From positions 61,040,228 through 61,104,227 of the forward strand of contig NC_088716.1 of NCBI RefSeq assembly GCF_963576615.1: a stretch of 64,000 nt of DNA, written 5' to 3'. How positions within the stretch are numbered: the stretch's first letter is position 1; the number at the start of each line of letters is the position of its first letter. Origin of the DNA: Watersipora subatra (lineage: Eukaryota > Bryozoa > Gymnolaemata > Cheilostomatida > Watersiporidae). The notes under the pieces were generated by a model, which saw only the letters and a program-made list of their open reading frames with translations, was not told where the DNA came from and did no database searches. Made by a program: the position numbers and the translations under genes. Positions 32,839-43,830 of this stretch are shown in pieces.

Positions 32839-35800
32839 TTATTATGGCTTTTTTTAAACATTGGTTATTGAGCCTAATGTTTCTAATCAGAATTTTAAAA
32901 ATTATCCATCTGCTGTGCTATATTTCTGGATCTATGTGTTGCTCCTTACCTATAATATTGTCGATCTCTTCTTGCACTCTTTTCTTCTTCTCGGGATACC
33001 GACACATTAGCAGCATGGCCCAACGAAGTGCAGTAGATGTAGTCTCTGTTCCAGCGACATAAAGTTGCAACTCATAGATACAATTGTTGTGTTCTAAAAG
33101 AATTCACAGAAATCTGAAGAGGTCTGAATGGAATGGAATACCCATAAAACCAAGAAGGAAGGCAAGAATATTTAGTTCTATGTAGGTATGTCAACAGATA
33201 TGGAGATCTTTGAAGTACCTTACTGTGGTTATCGACAAAAAACTTTCCTTATTCAAGTTATTCACCTAGGCTAATGAATAATGCTTGCAAGATGTTATGA
33301 AACTTATAGCCTTAAGCTGATGGCTGACAGGAAGTAAGATGGTAAGATGGAGCAGTTTCGCTGTGTGACTAGATATCGGCATATCCCTTAGAGAGACATG
33401 CCATACACTCTGTTGATATAACTGGCTGAAAAATTGCTTGCTATCTACGCTAGTCAACTTAATCTCACGATTAAACAGATAAATGCTAAACAAGCTACTA
33501 TGCAAGCCCCAAACATTGCCGATTACCTGAATAGCAGCTGTCACCGTCACTTCGTTCTGCATGTATGAGAAACCTATCCGTTAAATCTCTCGGGTTCTCT
33601 CTATCAAGATCAGCTTTATGCTCATCTATGTATGACTGCAGGCTTGGCATCAAGATTTCCTCATTTAAGTATTTATCTCTTTCCATAGTTGACCCGAGCA
33701 GCCACTCAATACCAGGAATGTTTATGTTAGCTGTAATGGCAATTTTCACACCAAGTGCTAGGCTTTCATCCACCGCTGCAATCAGTCTGTTGAACTTCTC
33801 ATCGTCGTAGTCGAAGCGCTTGGCGTACATCATTTGTGAGATGACATTACATGTTGCCTGAGCGAGGCTATGTTTCAGTTCTATCGGGCTGCTTAGATTA
33901 GGCTCAATAAATGTTGAACAATAATGCCCTATTTCCTGAAGGATTTGGGGCTCTAGTGTTGTCTTTCCCATTCCTTCTTCTCTCAGGGTACTGAGGCTAA
34001 AGGAGCGCAGAGTCTTCCAATGAGGATATGGAGCCCAAAACAGACCTAGAGAAGCAAATTGTTCGATAAGCTGCTAATGATAATTGTAGCTATGGTGGAA
34101 CCAACCAAATAATTGTTCATCATATCAGAGTTTAGGATTTATAAAATTTTACTAATTAAATTAAAGACTTCGTAGATGTATATTAAACGAGTAAACTGTG
34201 TTTCATTTGTTTTCCGTTAGTGGATTGTGCTGCTAGAGCTTAATATCTCACTGGGCCTAAGGCTACGCTTTCGAAAACTGTCATATTCAGACCATTAAAA
34301 AACTCAATGCGCCATTTGCGTAGTGGACCTAAGGCTACAAGGCGGCGAACTTATATTCAGGGTACTAACAAACCCGACATAGCATTTTATACTTTTTACA
34401 AACCTGGTGTCTTTTTTACGATTTCCTGAGTTCTTTTAGAGAGTATACTTCCAGGTGTGCGACTGCTTGTTATGTCACCACGTTTCACGAGTAGTTGGTA
34501 GAAGTTGTCATAGCCACTTATTATCACTCGACGACTAGATCCAAAGGTAAATGTAAATACCTGTGAATAATAAGTCGGCACACTCAATATTTTAGTCTAA
34601 CTTTCTAGGGTTGGTGAAAAATCTGGCTTCCTTGACATATAGAAAAAGTTGACTTCTTCTATAATGTTAAATATGATATTCAGTAATACCTTGAGATACA
34701 AGCTAAGCGCGTTACATGACAGAGCTTGTATGTCAATTTACTCGCATCTCATATAAATTTTTCCACAAAAACAACTAAATACAAATTAAGCAGTTTCCAC
34801 TTGTCCACTGTTTCCTGGTGGTCAACTGGGTAGATTTCGTTGACTTACTAGTTGACCTACTATTTGACCTACTTACTATTTGACCTACTTACTATTTGAC
34901 CTACTTACTATTTGACCTACTTACTATTTGACCTACTTACTAGTTGACCTACTTACTAATTGACCTACTTGAATAAGGCATGCTGTGACCAACCATGATC
35001 CCTCTACGAAAGCTTTCCTAACTTCACTAATTGCTTCCACTTTACCTAAGCTGCAATAAATGTGTTGTCTCCTTCAACTCTAAACTACCCAAGTATCCTG
35101 TGTTCATTCTCCAAAGGTTGGATTCTGCAGTATCTGATAGCAAGAACGATATCTTAAGTTTCTGGGTTTAGATGCTAGCATCCACCAGCATTTTTTATGT
35201 CATTCAGATGTTAGTGTGAGTGAATGAGTAAGTCTAAGCTTCCTTAGACATGGGCAATAGATGCAAGTTGATAGCCTTTCAGGTTCTTTTTGTCTCTCTC
35301 CATATATCTCTCTCTTTGTCTCTCACCGTATGTCTTTCTTTATGTTTCTGTTTTCCTGTTTTTTCTGATCTGCTGTTAGCTTTACTCCCAGGAGCCTGTT
35401 TCATTTTGGCAACTTGATACACCTACTTGCATGTTCTCCATCTCCACATATTCATATGTCTGTACTACTCTACACTTGTACTTTTACTATTTGCATTTCA
35501 TTCACTTACTTAAACCTGCAGAGACCTACTCATCATTTTAGTATTTACTAATAAATAAACCATAACAAACATGCCGTTGCTCAATAATGCTGTTATTCCT
35601 GTGTGTACTGTTGCCTGTTATGGCACATGTACTGTTATACAGTATGCTACCTCTGTGTAAATTATTGCACCCATACACACATCTGTATGTCACACCTTTA
35701 CATACCAATAAACCTACATATACTTACATCACCAATATACCTACATATACTTACATACTAATATACCTACATATACTTACATCACCATATACCTTCCTAT

Positions 35801-38350
35801 AATACTTTGCATATTTAGGAACAGAGCCATGAAAGACTAGCTGTGGCAGGTTTCCAAGCAGAGGAAAGGCGAGAGGTCCTGGAGGGTATTTAATCTTGTC
35901 TCTGGTTAGTAGGTAGTACAAGAGTGCTGCTGTGGCAGCGACCAAAGCAAGAGTTCCTATAGAGATCCTAAAACATGCAGCAAGTCATCTGATATTGTAC
36001 ATTAAACTAATGCTAATGGTCAGATAAAGACTCTTGTGGTATTCATACAAGTACAATGAACATGCAGTTTAAATCTAGTTTCATTGGAAATTGTGTTCAT
36101 GCAAGCCCATATCTCACATGTAAGAAGGATTTACTGAGCTGAAAACTTTATGGACACGAAATGCTTTTCAATACCATTAAAATTCTAAATATTTCAAAGT
36201 TGAATGCCAAAAATGTCATTATTTTTTCATTGTTTGCTATATTTTACAAAAATTGTACGAAACATTTATGATATTTGTAGTTTAGTTTATATAATGCCAT
36301 CATAAGCCAAGTACGTTTTATGTGTAATGATGCGCATTTACAGCTTAATATACAATGTCCAATACAACTACATTCCACTAAACTGTGTGTCTATTTTTAG
36401 ATATTTGAATAAATGCAAGGAGTTAATGATAAATAGTACAAAGGGACAACAAGACAACAAAGGCCTTCCAAGTTTTCTCAGATTTATCTCATCTAATGTT
36501 AAAATTTTGTTATTAGTTTTTTTACATCATAAACAATACGATGGTGTTGTAGTATACCTATGATACCTTCGTAATTTGTTTGTCGATAAATAATTTGTTT
36601 ATTTGGTTCATAGAAATGAGTACATATTACATGGGTACACAACTTCCATTGTAATTCATTCTATCTAAAGTCAGCTTCCTTTGAGAATCAATTAACAGGA
36701 CTCACAGATCCGTCACTAATAAAGGGTAACTTCTGAATCAATGTTAATTTGTCAGAAATGATCAAATGCAGTGTGCATGTCAAGGCCTTTTATTTTTGTT
36801 ATAATCACCGTTATTTTAAATGTACCAATGTCTATGCAATGGTAAAATTATGTACATGCAATTACTGAGACAACTAAAATGTTGGTCAATATAGAGTGAT
36901 GTAGAAACCTTTTAAACACACCTATGTGCGTGAGACTTTTAATAATGAAACCAATAACAAACATTTTACAGGAAGACACCCTGCCTCTTAATTATCTAAC
37001 AGCTACAAGCACTAAATAAGGTGGCCCAATGTGACCTGCTGTCTTTGTGTCAATGAGTGCGTCGTGTCACTGAGTGCGTCGGTGGTGAATTCCACGTTTT
37101 TACCGTTGACCTGCTGCCTGTCCTGACGTTGATCGGACCGTCAGGTGCACTCGCAGAGAGATTGACCAATCCGAGGACCCCTTTTGGTGCTTTAGTTTAT
37201 ATTTCTTTAAATTCAAATAAGTCAGCCGAATTCAGAGACAGTTAATTGGAAGCTTTAGTACTGGAAACAGTGTTTACTTCAGAACAATTTTATTAAACAA
37301 AGGTTGTTAAAAGGAGACAAAGGTCAGTGAATTTAATGTATGTATTTTTGATGTAATATCTTTTATTTGCTGTAAAGATACATGTTTCAACAAAGTTAAT
37401 TTTGGCATTTGGAAGACCTTTAATGGAAAGGTTAGGCAGCCACCAGCATTAGTTCCATGACTTTTATATTGTATACTGTGTGTTATTTTACGCTATTGGG
37501 TTGTCCAGTTTATGTTTTATTATTTAGTTAGTATTATGTAACATTTTCGCCTAGTTTATGTGAAGTTATGTTTTACAGACTTCACGGTAGTCTAAATAAA
37601 ACAAAGACTAGCAGTGAAACTTATTCCTTCTTCAAGCAACCCCAAGTAATTATAAGCGGGACGTAAAAGTCTCCACAAGTGAGTTCCCATGACATTTAGC
37701 TTATTAGACTGGTGCTCTAGCCAACTGAGCTAATCATCTGTTATACCATCTCAAAGTAATTGTGCCAAACAGAAAATAAATTCTGCTTTGTGACAGAAGA
37801 AGTGGACAACAGCCAATAATATTAGTAGGCTATGCAATAATTTAAGACAGCATTTAATAATCAAACATCTACATGTAACTTCATCTATGTCAAATAAATT
37901 AATAGAACAAATACAAACAATTTGACCTTACTGCCAGCATCAGCAAAACTAAAATGATTGCGCGGTGAACGTAGTCAGAAGTGAGTAAATACAAGCAGCT
38001 AACAAGTAGTATTTCAAAAAACATTTGTTAAAACTGAACATATGAACACGGCGTGAGTTACTTCTGCAGGCATGTCAGCTGTGAAAAGGTGTTTACGGCA
38101 GTTGATTACCTAATTGTTGTTGTATGCATTTCCAGCCAATAATGACGGAGTTACTTGTAGCATTCTGGTTAGAACTTAAAAGGCACTTTAGAGAAATTTG
38201 TTATGATACTTCAGTTTTATGACATAGATAAGCGTTATAATAATAAAACGTTGAAGGTTGTACTTCCAAAATGTCCTTACCACTACTAAAACCTTTTTTC
38301 TATACAGGCTGCTCTGGTCAACAATGCAATAATAGTTTGTAAACTCACAT
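28453..38350 (-). CDS. CYP2-clan cytochrome P450, gene 1 (494 aa, complete)
   Basis: Probable ER-anchored heme monooxygenase. Coding exons: 38349-38350 (the AT of the start codon), 35781-35967, 34404-34560, 33527-34045, 32950-33093, 29980-30122, 29447-29597 and 28453-28634. All junctions are GT-AG and in frame, totalling 1,485 bp. Motifs: N-terminal anchor then [12 protein letters not shown], helix C WKTLR, I-helix AGTETTST (302-309), K-helix ETLR (359-362), PERY, and heme loop FGLGRRACLG with Cys about 439. The length is normal for the family. The start is inferred: exon 2 begins with G after a TTTTAG acceptor, and ACCAT|GTGAGT at 38349 supplies the missing AT, as in the paralogue. Gene 2 lies upstream in the same orientation with identical exon lengths apart from one codon. 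The substrate is unknown. Confidence 0.9.
30727..31015. repeat. Dispersed repeat, copy in intron 5 of gene 1
   Basis: Shares long diverged stretches with 31383-31800 (AATGAATTTAAGTAACTCGAG, ACTATAATAAGA, GGCCAGCTT, CATGCAATCATGAT) and more weakly with 18660-18790. No coding capacity is seen. Confidence 0.65.
31383..31800. repeat. Dispersed repeat, second copy, with a 15-bp expansion
   Basis: Same family as 30727-31015. Where copy 1 has a single TTAATAGTAACCTATAG-like stretch, this copy has the 15-bp array at 31571-31755, so the array grew from the repeat's own sequence. Confidence 0.65.
31571..31755. repeat. 15-bp minisatellite (12 units)
   Basis: Twelve copies of AAACCTGCTAGTAGT with few variants. 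It is open in several frames (PASSK period), which is a consequence of the unit length. Confidence 0.95.
32632..32695 (+). repeat. tRNA-like SINE head (candidate)
   Basis: TGGCATAGTGG matches the pol III A box and GAGCTCAATTCC is a fair B box about 33 bp downstream. The rest does not fold as a full tRNA, so a tRNA-derived SINE fragment is likelier than a tRNA gene. Confidence 0.4.
32752..32835. repeat. (AT)n microsatellite, about 84 bp
   Basis: Uninterrupted AT dinucleotides in intron 5 of gene 1, about 115 bp from the donor of the I-helix exon. Confidence 0.98.
34852..34970. repeat. 16-bp tandem repeat (~7 units)
   Basis: Units of TTTGACCTACTTACTA in intron 2 of gene 1. Confidence 0.9.
35968..38348. 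other. Intron 1 of CYP2-clan gene 1
   Basis: 2.4 kb between the split start codon and the anchor exon. It holds a tRNA-like fragment at 37668-37745. No other gene was seen. Confidence 0.45.
37668..37745 (-). repeat. tRNA pseudogene or SINE head
   Basis: The minus strand gives GATTAGCTCAGTTGG, a perfect A box and D-arm, then CTAGAGCACCAGTCTAATAA like a tRNA D/anticodon region with a TAA centre. The B box (GGGAACTCAC) is broken and the acceptor ends do not pair, so it is not a functional tRNA. Confidence 0.5.
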
Positions 38351-40236
38351 GGTGTTAGCGGTAGAGTCACTCTTGTCTTTGTATCTTATTCAAATGATAG
38401 CAGTGATAATGGCTTTAGTAATGAGCTAGTACTGCGGGCTATTCAATACTAGTAACAGCTGATGAAAGGGTGCTGATTGCTAACGCAATAAGGGCACCAC
38501 CGGTTTGTATTGCTAATCACTTTGGACTATCGATACCAGCACGCTTGAGTGATCCTAGTGTTGATAGCCAAGGTTCTATTCTATAAGTTCAGTCTCAAAA
38601 TGCAAGCCAACCTGGAAAGTTTACAACGCACATATGATTAATTAGGATGTCAAGTATTGTCACCAACGACATATGCATGCTAACACACATTGCATTCGTG
38701 ATTCAAATGCCATGGAAGGTTGCAAAAGTAGAAAAGTATGACTTTTTCCTGTGGCTGTAGTCAACACAGAATACAAGCATCGCAGGGACAACACCTGCAC
38801 TTATTAAGAGTAGATTTAGGATAAAAGCAAGTAGAATATCAACTAGGAAATGTTTCAGTTTAAACTGTCATCGGAAAAGACACGTGAACTGCATTCTTGT
38901 ACGCCCAGTAGATTTGCCATGTTCAACTCTATCTCCAATCATCTCTGAATACTAATAAACACTCATACAAACCTTTAATGGCCTGGTTTGAATACTCACC
39001 GATACATTTTATAACAAAGATTCTCTAAGCAAGGATATTTATTAACTTATCAGGAGTGGATTTCTGACACTACTCTTCTTGCCTGATAGGTCTTCTAGCT
39101 TGTGAAATCAGCTAGTAACATCACATAGTTTATATGGCAGCTTAAACCAGGCTATTCTCTGGAACTCAAATTGAAGGGTGTAGATAAATGGCTGTTAAAT
39201 GTTTAGTCATTGGAATGAGTTATCTGTAAACGAAACCTATTTAATAGAGTTAAGAAAACTTTCATGTTACAATGGCAAAAGCCGATCAGTAAATTCCATA
39301 TCACTGGCTAAGTTTAGATAACTTAATCTCCTCTAGATAATTTATAAGCCAAGCACTGCGCAGTCAGGAAAATGGAAGAATTTCAGAATATACTCCTGTA
39401 TTAGTGAATAGACTTTGTGAGCCACCGATTACTAACAGGATATAGCGTTAATGAAATCAAAAGGCTCTTACACTTTATCAACGGTCAAGTCTAGCTACAG
39501 ATGCATTTTAGATTTTGTGGTAGAGCTTATTTATTGAGAAGATATCATGCACATGGGGTGACAAATCAAAAAAGCAATGAATAGAAAAATTATATAAATG
39601 ATCCCTGATACACCTTTTAGTAAATTTCATTGCAAAATTGAGTCTTCAACTAGTATACTATATATTGTTTGAACCTTTATATACTAATATAGGTTTTATT
39701 ATTTAAAAAAATAGTTTGAAGAAAGGCCTTCGACAAGAATGGAATACATATACTTGTAGTCAGTAAGCCACTATCTAAAAAGTGGCCTAAAAATTGAGTT
39801 CCGCTCCAGTTACATGGATATACACAATTTAAGTGGTTTCTGGGTCATAAAAACCTGAATTTTTCAAATCTTGGTAGTAACTCGCTCCAAACTGGCACGA
39901 TAGCCGGGAAAACAGGGGTGTATAAAAATACGAACAAACCCTCTTCATTACATATGGCAATCATTTAAAATCAAACTGAGCGTTAAGTTTTCTTAAATTT
40001 ATTGACTGAACACTCATATCTTTTAAATGAAAGTATATCTAAAGGTTTTGATTGTAAAAAAATCACAGGGGTGGATAGAAATGCCCCCTTGCTGGCACAT
40101 GCTTTGCGAATTATCAAACAAGTTAAAAAACATTGATAGTTGATTTGTTTGATTATCCACTGGTCTATGGAAAAGTTAAAACTAGATTATGTTGGAAATA
40201 AAGAAAATAATGAACTCAAATACACCAGAACTAAAA
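38351..40236. other. Intergenic region upstream of CYP2-clan gene 1
   Basis: This should contain the gene 1 promoter and 5' UTR, but no core element can be assigned by eye. No ORF of interest was seen. Confidence 0.4.
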
Positions 40237-42847
40237 TTAGCCATCAAAGTCGTCATCCTCTTGGATTTCTCCTTCGTCGTTGTCATCTCCTCCAGCTTTA
40301 TTCTTACAGTGACAACACTGACAGAACTCGGTGCATTTCAGGTTCTGCTCATAGCAGCCACATTGTCCTGTCTGACATTTACTAGCCTTACATGAGCAAA
40401 AGGCATCTTTGAGTACTTCCTCACTCTGTGTGAGATACCATCTTTGCAGAGCACCTAGACAAAAAAGTATGATGATCAGCTTGTAAACTATTATTGGCAA
40501 ACCAACAGGTTTTTGAGCAATTTAAGATATTCTTGGCTGCAAATCAAATCATGTTTGGTTTTTTTTTTCACAAATGAAACATCTTTCCGAATAAACTAAT
40601 GAACAATTCATTACTGGCGCTATGTATTGATCATGCATACCTCTCGATATCAGGGGCATCATCATACTTATTGTGGAGCTCTCTTTACTGAGTCATTGAT
40701 AAGATCTGCTTCATGGTGACTAACTGATAAGTGATCACTTCCCGGCAGAAGGCAGGGCTGAGTCGTGTCTCTAGGTTACTAAAAAAATAAGTAAAACATT
40801 ATTATAAATGCATATGGTACTGCTTGTTGCAATAGATTCCCATGTACCGTTATGTTCAGATAGCATGTACTGTAATTCATAAGAAGGTGCTCCCTCACAA
40901 AGGAAACAATCATCAATTTTTTTATTGTTTAGAAGGACACCAGTCCAGCATAGGCCATGTTAACAAGTTTTTACGATTTCACATACACAGACAGGATGAA
41001 AGTGTATTAGGTGTTAGATTATGCATCCTGTTTTGTAGAGTTGCCCCGATTTCGGTATCGGAATTGGTATCGGTGCCGATATGGGTGTTAAGTATCTGAA
41101 TCGTTATCGGCCTATTTTTTCTGAAACTATCTGAAACTTCCGATACTTTTTACAGATCAACTATTTTGCAGAAAACCGTATTTTAGCCTGCAACACTAAT
41201 AAAAAATCATCAGCGGCAAGCTTCTTACTTTTACCTAATGAATTTCAGGCCTGCCACACAATTTATTTCATGTCTATAGCCTGATAAACACAGCTAAGGA
41301 ACCTTTTTGCTTTAGTCAGAACGTAATCACAAAGTGTGGTATTTCCCAATTACAGCGATAGGATTTATTGCAGCCAATCACGAGCAAGATAACAAATACG
41401 GAGACAAAAACGCAGTGTAATATTTCTGTTTGCTAGCATTACGAAAGTAATTTAAACAGTCGGTGTATAAAGTTATCTATCACTTTCTTGATCCTGACGA
41501 TACAATGTATCGTTTATACCGTATAAAAAACGGTAACCTCAGTGGCTTATCGGTTTTAGCTTGTCCTTCATCATCTGTGGCATCGCCCTTCAGTATGACT
41601 GGCTACATTAATAGTGATGGAAGAAAAATACTTCTTTCTGAGAGAATTGAATCACTAACGGTAATTAAAACAAACGCTGATTTGCTCTAAACTGGTACAG
41701 ACGCAGCAATTGATCTAGCAATAAAAGAGAGACTTCGTTATCACAGAGAGAACTGTACCACTAACAGTAATTACCTTTATTTACAAATTACAAGAAACAT
41801 GGACTGTTTTGTTACTACATGCACGGTATGTCAGTATGTGATTATGCATATACATGTATATTTTTTCCATAAATACAAACAAATAAATACATTAACATTT
41901 ATATTTTCTTTGCATTATGTTTGTATTTGCATAATAAGAAGAACAACTATCTGTGCGACACAAAAGATCTGAAGCGGATTATTTTTCAATGAGAATCGGT
42001 ATATCGGATCGGTATCTGAATCAGCTGGTGAATTTAGAATCGGGGCATTTCTACTGTTTTGCAAAAGAAATAGCCACATTTCACACAATCTATTTATTGT
42101 GCAGTATTACATATATTAGGTTTTTACCTGATTGAGTAAAGATTCACTGAAAAGAAGCAGAGTATAGCTGAACTATGGCATGTTATAAATAATTTAAAAT
42201 CTACATATTAAGTATTGATGTAAATCACAATTTACACACTTTTCATATTTCATTTGGTGCTTTGCTAAAATCTAAGTATATGGTAGACATGTCATATTAG
42301 TTTGTACTCTGGTTTTGGTTGATATTGGATGATGGGAGCAGTTATGTACAGAACATCCAGCAATAATGTTCATATTCACACAGATAACAATGTACAGTGA
42401 TTACACCAACCTGGATTATGCGCCCGTGTCTTGTGTGTGGGAGTTATACAATGATTTCAGCCCTGGGTATTGGTAGTAACACTGTCTGTGGTAACACATC
42501 TCCTGAGCGACGGTGTCAGCAGAGAGAAAATGTACCAGGAGGCTATGATCAGCTCTTAGCTCAGCAGCGTGTTTTAATTTACCTTGTAAAAACAAACATA
42601 ACAATTCAACAAATCATCACAAATGCTAGATTATTTAGTCTCTACGGTAGACCATGGTTGTGATAAACATAATGCCAAGGTTACCTAACTTACCAGCATC
42701 TTTGGTCTCTGCCCTTAGTAGACCATCTCTGATGCGCTTACCAGCTTTCTTAGTCCACCACTCCTTTTTTTCACAAATAACACATAGTTTGGGTAGCATA
42801 GTTTCAGCTTTTATTGAGGATGAGGAGCGCAATTGTTTAGTAGTTGG
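40237..42847 (-). CDS. Cysteine-rich multi-exon gene, partial or pseudogene
   Basis: Exons supported by splice sites: 42694-42847 (LPKLCVICEKKEWW, a C-x2-C zinc-like start), joined in frame to an exon from 42582 down to near 42420 (KLKHAAELRADHSLL, then CYHRQCYYQY). A last exon at 40237-40454 carries a cysteine cluster CSCKASKCQTGQCGC and CTEFCQCCHC and an acidic tail ending at a stop at 40237. This layout (C-x2-C, a DAG...AA..R.D region, YHR.CY, terminal CXC-like cluster) matches a family of long uncharacterised proteins expanded in many invertebrates. I do not know its function. The middle and N-terminal parts were not found, and the second exon reaches a stop if not spliced, so it may be a broken copy. 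A hAT MITE lies in the intron. Confidence 0.45.
41036..42053. mobile_element. hAT-type MITE (1,018 bp)
   Basis: The ends TAGAGTTGCCCCGATT and AATCGGGGCATTTCTA are inverted repeats (14 of 16). An exact 8-bp target duplication CTGTTTTG flanks the element (41028-41035 and 42054-42061). The 8-bp duplication defines the hAT superfamily. Subterminal CGGTATC/GATACCG-like words recur. There is no full transposase; a 75-codon ORF at 41463-41690 could be a remnant. Confidence 0.88.
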
Positions 42848-43155
42848 CTAAGGATCTTCATTCTTATGAGTTACAATCTTGTAAGAAGCATGTACCAATA
42901 AAATTTAACCAGATGCAGGCATTCATACATTTCATTCATCATTCAGAGTTGTCTAAACAACAGTGAAAACCTAGCTCATAGTTTGTAATTTTAATTTAAT
43001 AAATGTAATTTAAAATTTTTAAAACATTAGGTACTGCAGATTAGTTCAGAATTATAAGATTACTTACATTTGACTGTTGTGCTGATTTGAGCTTTGCTAA
43101 GCTGGTTATCCTTCCATAGCAGGTTCAGTGGATTAAAGGCAGCTCAGCTTTGCTA

Positions 43156-43350
43156 TCATGCAGTTGACTTATCAACAACATGATCATAAGTATAAGAATG
43201 TATAAATTCCTTGCACAAAGTTCTTTCTGAATCTTTATTAGTAACTACCCAGTCTTTGGCATACTTCAGCAACTTATCATAGCAATGCTGACTCAGTTGT
43301 TTGAGTAGATTTCTTTGACTAGTGCTTTGAAAGTGGCAGCAACAGCTCAT
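43156..43350 (-). other. Possible orphan exon near the cysteine-rich gene
   Basis: The minus-strand frame CYDKLLKYAKDWVV...ERTLCKEFI has a protein-like composition. It lies on the 5' side of the cysteine-rich exons, but no splice join was established. Confidence 0.2.
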
Positions 43351-43830
43351 AATGCTGATTATCTTCCTCAGAAATCAAAAACATGTCGATTGGAACTCAA
43401 TTTCTCAATATAAATAAATGCTTGAACTCCACACACGGTATTAACTCATGAACGACCTTGCGCTCTAAACCAATCAAATGGCCGAAATTCGTTTGGCAAG
43501 AGAGGGCAACTCCTCAATTTTAGTTCTCCAAAAAATCATTAATTCTGAGTGAATGTGCCGGTTTGCAGTGAGTTACTACCTGCCATGTTGTTCAGCACCT
43601 TCAACTCTATAACCCACAACTTACACAGTGTATATCCATGCAACTGGAGCGGAACTGAACAATAATTGGAGGTGGCTTACTGACTATTGTGTTATTAGCG
43701 CTTTGCAATGTCTGTAAAAGCTTATGCTATGCATTGCACTCAGAAAATATGCCTTTTGCCTGTAAAAGGTTATATAGAGTTATTATGCCCCTGATATGCT
43801 ATTGCACTGTATATAGGATATAGTTTTTTT

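Noticed and set aside
37668..37745. Functional tRNA gene
   Set aside because: The A box is good, but the B box is broken and the acceptor arms do not pair.
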